DNA of 64,000 bases from Levilactobacillus brevis (GTDB taxonomy: Bacteria > Bacillota > Bacilli > Lactobacillales > Lactobacillaceae), in assembly GCA_003666485.1 (NCBI GenBank), contig CP032931.1:1240001-1304000 (forward strand). Reading direction: 5' to 3'. Position numbers and translations under genes: made by a program. This document shows, in pieces, positions 9,324 to 18,137 of the stretch; within the stretch, counting starts at the first letter, position 1; each line of letters starts with the position of its first letter. A model generated the notes under the pieces. It saw only the letters and a program-made list of their open reading frames with translations, was not told the origin of the DNA and did not search any database.

Positions 9324-9381
9324 CATGGGGTTGTCGTGGCTGGGTGTGGCAGTAGCCGTGCCGAGCGGCATCAACCCCATG
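9324..9381 (+). promoter_or_regulatory. Long inverted repeat between galT and galR
   Basis: CATGGGGTTG (9324-9333) and CAACCCCATG (9372-9381) are perfectly complementary across 38 bases that contain a further GC-rich hairpin. No T-run follows, so it is not a standard terminator. It could be an attenuating or RNA-stabilising structure reducing galR expression relative to galET. Confidence 0.55.
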
Positions 9382-9402
9382 TGACGTCTTATGGTAAAAT
9401 GA

Positions 9403-10437
<1,035 letters not shown>

Positions 10438-10582
10438 CTATGAGATGAGTGGGTTACAGCGTCATATTGAAGGCTGGCCGCCTACCGTTTGGGAACGCTG
10501 GGGTGGACAGGTCGAGAAGCAGTCTTGACAGTTAGTGAACTTCACTCTTAGTTATGTAGTTATTGACGAGTTAAATTTGAAT
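10438..10582 (+). other. Intergenic stretch with family A fragment
   Basis: Bases 10471-10520 match, on the minus strand, the right end of a family A element (CCCAGCGTTC then GGTAGGCGGCCAGCC). The rest of the element is missing. No gene is visible here. Confidence 0.5.
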
Positions 10583-10680
10583 TGACAGGGAGTCTGGACT
10601 ACAGGTCCGGGCTTTTTGTATTTTAGGGTAAAGCTACTTTCTCATACCCAGCTAATAAAGTCAACGGTATTAATTATATA
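10583..10680 (+). repeat. 98-bp direct repeat, left copy
   Basis: This matches 11823-11921 along its whole length with about a dozen substitutions and a few single-base indels. It contains a terminator hairpin (CTGGAC..GTCCGG then TTTTT, 10592-10617) and an AT-rich tail ending TTAATTATATA. Together the two copies bracket the secreted-peptide cassette. Confidence 0.85.
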
Positions 10681-10834
10681 AGCATGCTAATAAATAGAAA
10701 GTTGGTAAGCACCTAATAACTGATTGTCTATGATTACCTCATCAAATAAATTGGTTCGGTAATTTTGGAAATACTAATATTAGCAATACGCGATAATATT
10801 AGTATCTTGCTATGAATGAGGCATCCATAAATAA

Positions 10835-10861
10835 TTGACAAAATTGATTTATAGTTATAAT
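10835..10861 (+). promoter_or_regulatory. Promoter of the secreted-peptide cassette
   Basis: TTGACA (10835-10840) is followed by TATAAT (10856-10861, spacer 15) or the overlapping TAATAT (10858-10863, spacer 17). This leaves a short leader to the ATG at 10892. A TTG codon inside the -35 box opens the same frame but is therefore not the translation start. Confidence 0.7.
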
Positions 10862-10891
10862 ATTAATGCTGTAAAAAGGGGGATGGATTAT

Positions 10892-11452
10892 ATGTTTTGT
10901 AAAAAATATGTTTTTCCATATTTAGTTTCAGGGGCATGTGTATTGGCAATTTCTAGTACCTTAGTATGTGCAGGCGGACAAGTAGTAGCAAGTGCAGATA
11001 CCGTTAATACCAATGAAGTTACATCAACGATTGTTGACGATAGTTCTGGTGGTGTAGTGGCACCTATTGATTCCAATGTTGAACAGGTTGATATGACTAA
11101 CGCTGAATTGTTGCAAAGACTACAAGTATTAGATCCAATTGGCTATAGTAAGATGCCACAGTCTTATATTCAAGGTTTATTGCGACAAGATATGATGCGT
11201 CAGGGAACGACTAAATATGTTAAAGAGAAACATGGTCATTACCGCATCTACATCAACAGTGCAATTGTTAAGGGTATTAAATATGGCTATATCGGGGTAG
11301 CGGCCTATTTAGTTGCAATTTCACCGTTGTCAGCTGGAACATCTGCGGCAGTAGGTGCTGTGATTGGAAGTGCACTTGGAAGTATCCCATCTAATAAAGG
11401 CGCATGGTTTGAATTCAGCAAATCAAAGTTAGTGAAGTATGGTCAACAATGA
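10892..11452 (+). CDS. Secreted protein of unknown function, bacteriocin-like arrangement
   Basis: The 186-aa product has a Sec signal peptide (basic MFCKK start, hydrophobic core, likely cleavage after VVASA near residue 33). The mature part is acidic then basic, and its C-terminal third is hydrophobic and Gly/Ala-rich (IGVAAYLVAI, GTSAAVGAVIGSALG), like membrane-active peptides. AAGGGGG lies nine bases before ATG 10892. Base composition is far more AT-rich than the neighbours. The stop overlaps the start of a 47-aa membrane protein, an order typical of bacteriocin plus immunity genes. I do not recognise the family, so an adhesin or wall protein is possible. Confidence 0.7.
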   Translation: MFCKKYVFPYLVSGACVLAISSTLVCAGGQVVASADTVNTNEVTSTIVDDSSGGVVAPIDSNVEQVDMTNAELLQRLQVLDPIGYSKMPQSYIQGLLRQDMMRQGTTKYVKEKHGHYRIYINSAIVKGIKYGYIGVAAYLVAISPLSAGTSAAVGAVIGSALGSIPSNKGAWFEFSKSKLVKYGQQ

Positions 11453-11592
11453 CAGTTAACAAGAAAAAGCTTATCTTGTCGATTTTAACTTGGACATTTT
11501 TGTCAGCTATATTTCTGCTCTTCAATTTAAACGCGTTATTCATTGGAGTATCTGTTGGATGGATTGTATATCTGGTGAAGATTCTCAAGTAA
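11449..11592 (+). CDS. 47-aa membrane protein, immunity-like position
   Basis: ATG 11449 overlaps the previous stop (ATGA), so translation is probably coupled. The protein starts MTVNKKK and then has two hydrophobic segments (LILSILTWTFLSAIFLLF and ALFIGVSVGWIVYLV), ending KILK. Size, topology and position resemble small immunity proteins of bacteriocin loci; that role is inference. It has the same AT-rich composition as its partner. Confidence 0.65.
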   Translation: MTVNKKKLILSILTWTFLSAIFLLFNLNALFIGVSVGWIVYLVKILK

Positions 11593-11822
11593 GCGTGTTG
11601 GTGGTTGTAAATCTTTTTGATTATTGTGAAATGAAAAAGAGACTGTCTCCAAGCGGATTGCTGATTTTTAGCAATACTGTATCCGCTAAAGACTGCTGCC
11701 AAATCAGCTGCTAACTGAGGCTAAAACGACTGTTATTAGCCAATATTTGGCGGGTAGGCGGCCAGTTCTCACTAAGAAACTGAAAACGACTAATCTTAAC
11801 ACCATGAGTTGAATATTGAATA
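11593..11822 (+). other. AT-rich stretch after the cassette with family A fragment
   Basis: A hairpin GCGGAT..ATCCGC (11654-11686) follows the 47-aa gene and may stop transcription weakly. Bases 11738-11765 are the right end of a family A element (AGCCAATATTTGGCGGG, then AGGCGGCCAG). No gene is visible. Confidence 0.45.
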
Positions 11823-11921
11823 GACAAGGAGTCTGGACAACTGGTCCAGGCTTTTTCGTATTTTGGGGGTAAAGCTACTTTCTCATATCCAACTAAGAAA
11901 GTCAATGGTGTTAATTATATA
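11823..11921 (+). repeat. 98-bp direct repeat, right copy
   Basis: Second copy of the repeat at 10583-10680. Its terminator hairpin (CTGGAC..GTCCAGG then CTTTTT, 11831-11855) differs in the loop but keeps its stem. Confidence 0.85.
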
Positions 11922-12397
11922 AATAAAATTATATTCTCCAGCTAGCTACTGCCCACAGACGCTCTCAGCGGCTGCGTCAGCCATTTTCCTACCATTACTA
12001 GTCAGCATCCTCGCCGGGGACTGTCCGGCGACTCACAGCTTGTCAGGCCCCGTGACGCGCCAGTGAATGGGCCACCCACTACCATATTTAGGCGTCGACA
12101 GGAGGTTGCCCCTAGATATGGTAGGTGGACGTCAATATTTGGGGCAGTTAGGTTGCTGACTGACCAGACGAAAATTTTTTTATTTTGTTCGCAGCTGATT
12201 CACCAACTTGATTGGCCAGGACTGTGGGTAGTTTACTACCGCCGAGTGTCGGTCGTTTGTCTGGGCCAGACGGGGCGTTCTTGTAGGGAGCAGCGTCATT
12301 GTCCAATTACAATTAATTGGGCGGACAAAAAAAGTTGCATTTTAAGCCAAATTTGTTAGTAGCGGCTCGTTTGAAAATGTCTAGGGACAATTTACTT
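11922..12397 (+). other. Gene-free stretch upstream of the ribonucleotide reductase
   Basis: There is no convincing ORF. A hairpin with arms CCACTACCATAT (near 12075) and ATATGGTAGGTGG (near 12116) is present. I looked for a cobalamin riboswitch, expected before a B12-dependent enzyme, and did not find its B12 box. Confidence 0.4.
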
Positions 12398-12445
12398 TTT
12401 CCATATATTGTATTTGATTGGCGAATGCGATACCATATGTGGTAC
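12398..12445 (+). promoter_or_regulatory. Pair of NrdR boxes
   Basis: Bases 12398-12413 (TTTCCATATATTGTAT) match most of the NrdR consensus ACACWATATATWGTGT. Bases 12430-12445 (ATACCATATGTGGTAC) match its core less closely. Centres are 32 bp apart, three helical turns, the arrangement known for NrdR operators before ribonucleotide reductase genes. They lie 27-74 bases before the start codon. Confidence 0.7.
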
Positions 12446-12471
12446 AAGCTTAAAGAACGGGAGAGATTGAT

Positions 12472-14724
12472 ATGATGAACGTAGAAACCGCTGCGCCAGT
12501 ACGTCTGACGCCTGAATTTATCGCCAAAATTGAAAATGAGGTAACACCACATTGGGGTGAACTCGGTTGGGTGACCTACAAGCGGACCTACGCGCGCTGG
12601 CTCCCGGATCAACAACGTAATGAAGAATGGCCAGAGACCGTTCAACGGGTCGTTGAGGGGAATATCAACTTAGACCCCCGCTTGCAGGCCAAGGACGTTG
12701 ACCCCCAAGTGATTGCTGATCTGACGCAGGAAGCCCAAAAGCTGTTCCGGCTGATCTATGGTCTGGCCGCAACGCCTTCTGGTCGGAACCTGTGGATCTC
12801 TGGGACCGACTACCAACACCGTAATGGCGATGCCTTGAACAACTGCTGGTTCATCGCCGTGCGACCACAACCCTACGGCGACAGCCACATCATCCCAAGT
12901 TACCTCAAGCCGCAACAGGTCGCTGCTTCGATGCCATTTTCCTTCATGTTCGACCAATTGATGAAGGGCGGCGGCGTTGGGTTCTCCGTAACGCCAGATA
13001 ATGTACAACAAATGCCAAAAGTCGATAATGCCGTGGATCTGACGGTGGTCATTGATTCTGAAAGCGAGTCTTACGATGCGTCTGTTAAATTAGGCGCCGT
13101 GGACCGGTCCGAATGGATGCACGGCCACTCCTTAGCCGATGCGCGTTACTACCGCTTGCCGGATACCCGTGAAGGCTGGGTCTTGGCCAACGCCAACATG
13201 ATCGATGCCCACTTTGACAGCACCAATCCCGATGGCAAGACCAAGGTCGTCTTAGACATCAGTGATATTCGGCCCAAGGATGCACCGATTCATGGGTTTG
13301 GCGGTACGGCTTCCGGCCCAATGCCATTAGTTGAAATGCTCTTTGATATCAACACCATCCTGAACGGTGCCGTGGGCCGCAAGTTGACGGCCGTTGACTG
13401 CACGGACATGGGCAACATGATCGGCAAGACCGTCGTGGCCGGTAACGTGCGGCGCTCCGCTGAACTGGCGCTCGGTGGTGCCGAAGACGATGACTTTATT
13501 ACCATGAAACAAGACAAGGACAAGCTCTACCATCACCGGTGGGCATCTAATAACAGTGTGGCCGTGGACAGTGCCTTCACTGATTACCAACCAATTGCGG
13601 ATTCCATCCAACACAACGGTGAACCAGGTATTGTCAACCTGGGTCTGTCTCGCAACTACGGCCGCTTGATCGATGGCCGTCAAGAAGGCATTGATGAGGC
13701 CGTGGAAGGGACCAACCCGTGTGGTGAAATTTCCTTAAGCAACGGGGAACCTTGCAACCTGTTTGAAATCTTCCCGAGCGTGGCCGAAGAACAGGGCTGG
13801 CAGCTCGAAGACGCCTTTGGTTTGGGCGCCCGGTACACCAAGCGCGTCACGTTTAGTCATTACGACTGGGAAGTTTCACGCGACGCTATTCAAAAGAACC
13901 GGCGGATTGGGGTCTCCATGTCCGGGATTCAAGACTGGATCTTAAAGACCTTCAAGCAACGCGTGGTCACGGGCTTTGAAGCCAAGCATGACGCGGAAAC
14001 GGGCAAGACGTTCATGGCACCAATTTACAACCAGGCGGCTGTGAAGCGGGTCAGTGCCCTCTACGATGCCGTTGTGCAAGCCGACAAGGACTACTCACAC
14101 ACGTTGGGTTGCCAACCATCGATCAAGCACACGACCGTGAAGCCATCCGGGACTGTGGCCAAGTTAGCCGGGGTCTCCGAGGGGATGCACTTCCACTACG
14201 CCCGTTACCTGATTCAACGGATTCGTTTCCAGGACAGCGACCCCTTACTGCCTGCCCTGGAAGCCAGTGGCTACAAGGTCGAACCCGACGTTTACAGCCA
14301 AAACACGATGTGCGTGGAATTCCCAGTGAAGGCCGCTCACGCCGACAACGCTGCTTTTGCGTCCGCTGGGGAAGTGTCGATTGCTGAACAATTTGCCACC
14401 CAGGCCTTCCTGCAGACGTACTGGTCTGACAACGCGGTCAGCTGCACCGTCACCTTCCAACCAGAAGAGGGCGACCAGATCAGCGACCTGTTGCTCCAAT
14501 ACCGCAACACCATCAAGTCCACGTCCCTGTTGCCATACAGCGGCGCCGACTTCAAGCAAGCACCGAAGGAACCTATCACCGCTGACACTTACGCGGCTAA
14601 GCGCGCAGAAATCACGGCCGATGTTGCCGAAACGTTTGCGGCCATGACCGGGAACCACGACCAAAAGGATATCGAACTGGTCGACCAATCCGACTGTGCC
14701 GGTGGGGCTTGCCCAATTCGGTAA
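12472..14724 (+). CDS. nrdJ: Adenosylcobalamin-dependent ribonucleoside-triphosphate reductase (class II)
   Basis: The 750-aa monomeric enzyme of the L. leichmannii RTPR type reduces NTPs to dNTPs with a thiyl radical made from adenosylcobalamin, without oxygen or an iron centre. The redox cysteines are recognisable: C125 (NNCWF), C417 (NPCGEISL) and C428 (CNLFEIFP), spaced 11 apart like C408/C419 in L. leichmannii. The C-terminal shuttle pair is C742/C747 (DCAGGACPIR). ATG 12472 or 12475 follows GGGAGAG. Two NrdR-like boxes precede it and a cobalamin adenosyltransferase gene follows. Confidence 0.96.
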   Translation: MMNVETAAPVRLTPEFIAKIENEVTPHWGELGWVTYKRTYARWLPDQQRNEEWPETVQRVVEGNINLDPRLQAKDVDPQVIADLTQEAQKLFRLIYGLAATPSGRNLWISGTDYQHRNGDALNNCWFIAVRPQPYGDSHIIPSYLKPQQVAASMPFSFMFDQLMKGGGVGFSVTPDNVQQMPKVDNAVDLTVVIDSESESYDASVKLGAVDRSEWMHGHSLADARYYRLPDTREGWVLANANMIDAHFDSTNPDGKTKVVLDISDIRPKDAPIHGFGGTASGPMPLVEMLFDINTILNGAVGRKLTAVDCTDMGNMIGKTVVAGNVRRSAELALGGAEDDDFITMKQDKDKLYHHRWASNNSVAVDSAFTDYQPIADSIQHNGEPGIVNLGLSRNYGRLIDGRQEGIDEAVEGTNPCGEISLSNGEPCNLFEIFPSVAEEQGWQLEDAFGLGARYTKRVTFSHYDWEVSRDAIQKNRRIGVSMSGIQDWILKTFKQRVVTGFEAKHDAETGKTFMAPIYNQAAVKRVSALYDAVVQADKDYSHTLGCQPSIKHTTVKPSGTVAKLAGVSEGMHFHYARYLIQRIRFQDSDPLLPALEASGYKVEPDVYSQNTMCVEFPVKAAHADNAAFASAGEVSIAEQFATQAFLQTYWSDNAVSCTVTFQPEEGDQISDLLLQYRNTIKSTSLLPYSGADFKQAPKEPITADTYAAKRAEITADVAETFAAMTGNHDQKDIELVDQSDCAGGACPIR

Positions 14725-14744
14725 AAATTAATTTGATTTTTTGG

Positions 14745-14779
14745 GAAGCATTGATTGTATCTGATCAATGCTTCTTGTA
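14745..14779 (+). terminator. Terminator after nrdJ
   Basis: GAAGCATTGAT (14745-14755) pairs with ATCAATGCTTC (14764-14774), followed by TTGTATT. The T-run is imperfect, so some read-through into the next gene is possible. Confidence 0.7.
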
Positions 14780-14826
14780 TTATCAGAATTGTAAGCGAAA
14801 ACATTTAATGAAGGTGGCCCAGGAAA

Positions 14827-15423
14827 ATGAAAATTTATACACGAGTTGGCGATCAAGGTATGACCAAGCAGGTCAGCGGTAAGATGGTCTCGAAGACCGA
14901 TGCCCAAATCGTGACGCTCGGTGACATTGACGAATTTCAGTCGTACTTAGGGGTGGTCGTGGCCAGTCTGAGTGCGCACCCAGACCTGGTCGATGAGCTG
15001 AGTGAGGTTCAACGAAAGCTCTACATGTTGGAAGCAGATATTAGTGTCAAGCGCCACCAAGAGATAACCTTGGATGACACGACCCATTTGGAAGAACGGG
15101 TGGACTATTTCATGGCCAACACACCAGAATTGACTGAATTCATCCTACCAGGCGGCTCCACGGCAGGGTCTCAACTGCAGTACGCCCGGACAGTCGCCCG
15201 GCGTGCGGAACGATCGGCGGTTGCCTTGAATCTGGAACAACCACTGGAGCCGGCCATCTTAAATTACCTGAACCGGTTATCCGATTATCTGTTTGCCATG
15301 GCACGGTACGTCAACCATTTGGATGGCTATCAAGAAGTGCCAAGCAACAAGGAAAAGGCGGAGCAAAAGGCCGCCCGAGCAGCTCGGCGTGCGGCGAAGG
15401 CGGCGGAAAAGGCTAAGGATTGA
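14827..15423 (+). CDS. PduO-type ATP:cob(I)alamin adenosyltransferase
   Basis: The 198-aa protein begins KIYTRVGDQGMTKQ, the ATP-binding signature of PduO/MmaB enzymes, and contains RRAERSAVAL and NYLNRLSDYLFAMAR, the conserved helical segments. It transfers the adenosyl group of ATP to cob(I)alamin, making the cofactor for the adjacent class II reductase. The last 30 residues are a Lys/Ala-rich tail (EQKAARAARRAAKAAEK) not needed for the fold. AAGGTGG precedes ATG 14827. No other B12 genes lie nearby, so the corrinoid is probably salvaged. Confidence 0.93.
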   Translation: MKIYTRVGDQGMTKQVSGKMVSKTDAQIVTLGDIDEFQSYLGVVVASLSAHPDLVDELSEVQRKLYMLEADISVKRHQEITLDDTTHLEERVDYFMANTPELTEFILPGGSTAGSQLQYARTVARRAERSAVALNLEQPLEPAILNYLNRLSDYLFAMARYVNHLDGYQEVPSNKEKAEQKAARAARRAAKAAEKAKD

Positions 15424-15659
15424 GGTTGAAAGCCCAGCGAAGTTCGCCTGACTCTCAGGTTGTTCTATCCAGTAATCTAGAAAAAACGCCATCTAACTTG
15501 ATGGACATAGTTGTCGCTGACGGCTGGCTAATTCCAATGAATCGGCGCTAAGCAGTGGCACTGGATCAGGTCAAACTAGACTATAGTTCACCCACTACCA
15601 GAAATTTTCAGTAGGTGGGAGAAAACGAGTTGTACTGATAACCACTAGCGTAGCCGGGA

Positions 15660-15845
15660 GTCCGCCAAATATGAGCTCAGCCGTGGGAGTTTTCTAAGCG
15701 GGTTCATGTCGCTTAGAAAACTGGCGTCTTTGAGACGTGGTCTTTCGGCTCAAAGGCGAGGTGTCGAGACCGTACTTTGGCTCGACCCGTCCGCCCACAG
15801 CGTTCCGGCTCATATTTGGCGGACGGGAGGCGGCCAGCACGCGCC
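15660..15845 (+). repeat. Family A structured repeat, type copy
   Basis: A perfect 17-bp closing stem GTCCGCCAAATATGAGC (15660-15676) pairs with 15808-15824. Inside are GTGGG/CCCAC, hairpin GTTTTCTAAGCG/CGCTTAGAAAAC, hairpin CTTTGAG/CTCAAAG, and hairpin GTCGAG/CTCGAC with the loop ACCGTACTTTGG. The right end is GGAGGCGGCCAGC. It lies between two convergent genes. The remaining 15424-15659 has only a small hairpin (CCACTAC..GTAGGTGG near 15594) and no gene. Confidence 0.85.
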
Positions 15846-15875
15846 TAAGTCGTCAGCCACTAAAAACATTTAAAC

Positions 15876-15920
15876 CAAAAAGGGTAGCCGCGAGAATTTC
15901 TCGTAGCTACCCTTTAATTT
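15876..15920 (-). terminator. Terminator of pepO, likely bidirectional
   Basis: AAGGGTAGC (15880-15888) pairs with GCTACCCTT (15906-15914), with a further inner CGAGAA/TTCTCG pairing. A-rich sequence on the left and TTTAATTTT on the right let it act in both directions. Confidence 0.85.
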
Positions 15921-15935
15921 TAGACAAAGTTGAAT

Positions 15936-17894
15936 TTACCAGATCTTGACCCGCTTGTCAGGTGCCAAGTACATGTTGTCCGTTGGCTTAACATCAAAGG
16001 TCGTGTAGAAGTCGTCGAGGTTCTTGACCTGCACGTTGGCCCGTAACTTGGCCGGAGCGTGAACGTCGATCGACAGTAGCAGTTGCATGTATTCCGTCGT
16101 GGCCTTCATCCGCCAAACGTTGGCCCAGTTGATGAAGAAAGCCTTCAGATCGATTTCGCTGGCTGACTTGGCGGCCTCTAGAGCACAGCTCAAGCCACCG
16201 GCGTCGGCGATGTTTTCGGAAACGGTCAGCTTGCCGTTGACCTTCTGCCCGGCGAAGTCGATGCCATCGAACTCGTCGATCATGGCCTTGGCCAGGTCTT
16301 TGAAATGGGCCAGGTCAGAGTCGGTCCACCAGTTATTGATGTTCCCGAACTCATCGAACTGTGACCCGTTGTTGTCAAAGGCGTGGGAGATTTCGTGGGC
16401 GATAACGGCCCCGATGCCCCCGTAGTTAGCACTGCTGGATTGCTCCAAACTGTAAAATGGCTTTTGCAGGATGGCAGCGGGGAAGACGATTTCGTTGTTG
16501 TCAGGAGAATAGTAGGCGTTGACCGTGTTGGCGCTCATATCCCAGCGCTTCCGGTCGACCGGTTGCCCCCAGTGGCCGAAGTGATGCTTGATAGCAATCT
16601 CAGAAATTTGCTGGAGGTTTTCAAATAATGAGGCGTGCTCGTCGATCTTAAATTGTTGGTAGAGCGGGTCGATTTCATCTGGGTAGCCCACCTTAATGGT
16701 CAGCTTCTGTAGCTTGACGATGGCCTTTTCCCGGGTAGCGGCGCTCAACCAATCGTTGGTTTTTAATCGCCGCTGGTAAACGGCCGTCATCTTCAGGACC
16801 ATGTCACGGACATCAGCCTTGGCCTTTTCACCAAAGTACTTACGGCCGTAGTAGTCGCCAACGACTTGGCCAAAGGTGCCTGTTGCCAGGTAGTAAGCGG
16901 CCTTCTTTTGCGAACGGGCTTCCTTTTGGCCAGACAGTGCCCGGCGGTAGGTGCCACCGACTTGACGGAATTCTTCGGTCAGGGCACCGGTCCCGTCAAA
17001 GACCGTGTCAACTAACATCCAGCTCTTTAAGTTTTCAAAGTTGTCAGGCGTCAGTAAGCCGTCTAACGCGTCGAAGTAGGTTGGTTGTGGCAAGATAACT
17101 TGAGCTGGTGTATCGTTGATCAAGCCCTTGATGGCGCCGGTCAGGTCCAGTTGACTTGTCTTGGCATCGACGTCGGCCAGTGGGAATGGGTTGTACATCT
17201 TCACGTAGTCGGCGGATTCCTCGGCAGACTTCACGTGAGGGGCGATTTGGGCATCGAAGGCCTTGGCTTGGGCCACGATGGTCTTGGCGCGGTCTTCACT
17301 GTAGCCGCAGAGTTGTAAGAGCTTTTCGGCGGTTGACGTGAAGATTGGCAAGAGCTGCTTGGCCGCCGGATTGTCCTTGGCGTAGTAGGTCTTGTCAGGC
17401 AGAATCAGACTCGGTGCGTCCAAATACAGGGCGTAGTGGTCGGTGTCCTTCATATCGGGTTCCACACCAATCGTGACGGGCGTTGGCAGCCCAGTTAGGT
17501 ACCATTCGGTGAGGTGCGCACTCAAGTCAGCCAGGTCGGTCAAGTTTTCAATCTTGTCCAGGTAAGGCTTCAAGGGTGCCACGCCGTCAGCTTCACGTTT
17601 GTCAAAGTTCAGGGCTAACGTGTAGAGCTTCTTGAACTCAGCCATTTCATCATTGGCCGGCGTGAGTTTGCCAGCTAACAGGTCGTCGAAGTCGTGCATT
17701 AGGGTGTGTTCGATGTTGTCGACCAGATCCATGAAGCCCCCAGTCGAGGAGTGGTCCCCCGGGATGGTGGCTTGTTCAGCCCACTTGCCGTTGACGGCCT
17801 CGTAGAGATCATCAGTCAGCCGGTCGGTGTCCACCGGAAAGCCGCTCGCCATGGTCGGCAGGGTTTGGTTGGACGAATAATTGTCAAGTCGCAT
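15936..17894 (-). CDS. pepO: PepO-type M13 zinc endopeptidase
   Basis: The 652-aa protein is a neprilysin-like oligopeptidase. The zinc motif H500-EIS-H504 (VIAHEISHAFD) and the downstream ENIADAGG, which supplies the third zinc ligand and an Asp, are both intact. The length is normal for the lactic acid bacterial enzyme. No signal peptide is visible, so it acts in the cytoplasm on imported oligopeptides. The start follows AAGGAGGA on the minus strand. It appears monocistronic. Confidence 0.96.
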   Translation of the reverse strand: MRLDNYSSNQTLPTMASGFPVDTDRLTDDLYEAVNGKWAEQATIPGDHSSTGGFMDLVDNIEHTLMHDFDDLLAGKLTPANDEMAEFKKLYTLALNFDKREADGVAPLKPYLDKIENLTDLADLSAHLTEWYLTGLPTPVTIGVEPDMKDTDHYALYLDAPSLILPDKTYYAKDNPAAKQLLPIFTSTAEKLLQLCGYSEDRAKTIVAQAKAFDAQIAPHVKSAEESADYVKMYNPFPLADVDAKTSQLDLTGAIKGLINDTPAQVILPQPTYFDALDGLLTPDNFENLKSWMLVDTVFDGTGALTEEFRQVGGTYRRALSGQKEARSQKKAAYYLATGTFGQVVGDYYGRKYFGEKAKADVRDMVLKMTAVYQRRLKTNDWLSAATREKAIVKLQKLTIKVGYPDEIDPLYQQFKIDEHASLFENLQQISEIAIKHHFGHWGQPVDRKRWDMSANTVNAYYSPDNNEIVFPAAILQKPFYSLEQSSSANYGGIGAVIAHEISHAFDNNGSQFDEFGNINNWWTDSDLAHFKDLAKAMIDEFDGIDFAGQKVNGKLTVSENIADAGGLSCALEAAKSASEIDLKAFFINWANVWRMKATTEYMQLLLSIDVHAPAKLRANVQVKNLDDFYTTFDVKPTDNMYLAPDKRVKIW

Positions 17895-18080
17895 ACAGAA
17901 TCCTCCTTAAAAACTATTTGTTAACAACAGGTTAACCCTTTCAAGGGCAAAAGAAAACTGTTTTATCACGTAATTTTAATAAAGGGTGAATATCAGCGTG
18001 GTTGTCAGGTTAGTTGGCGGGGTTGGGATGGACTGCGGGAGGTTAAACCAATATCCAAGGTCGTTTAACCCAGGGTAACA

Positions 18081-18110
18081 CAAAGGGGGCCGGGTATTGT
18101 CCCGCCCCCG
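18081..18110 (-). terminator. Terminator of the MarR gene
   Basis: GGGGGC and GCCCCC arms lie around a GGGTATTGTCC-containing loop. Reading on the minus strand, the hairpin is followed by TTTGTGTT. Confidence 0.7.
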
Positions 18111-18137
18111 ATAGTGATTACGTTGCAGCCAAGCAAG

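Noticed and set aside
10835-10891. Upstream extension of the secreted-peptide ORF from a TTG codon
   Set aside because: The TTG lies inside the -35 box TTGACA, and a clear AAGGGGG site serves the ATG at 10892.
11922-12471. Possible cobalamin riboswitch before the B12-dependent reductase
   Set aside because: The B12 box and its companion conserved blocks are not present on the plus strand.
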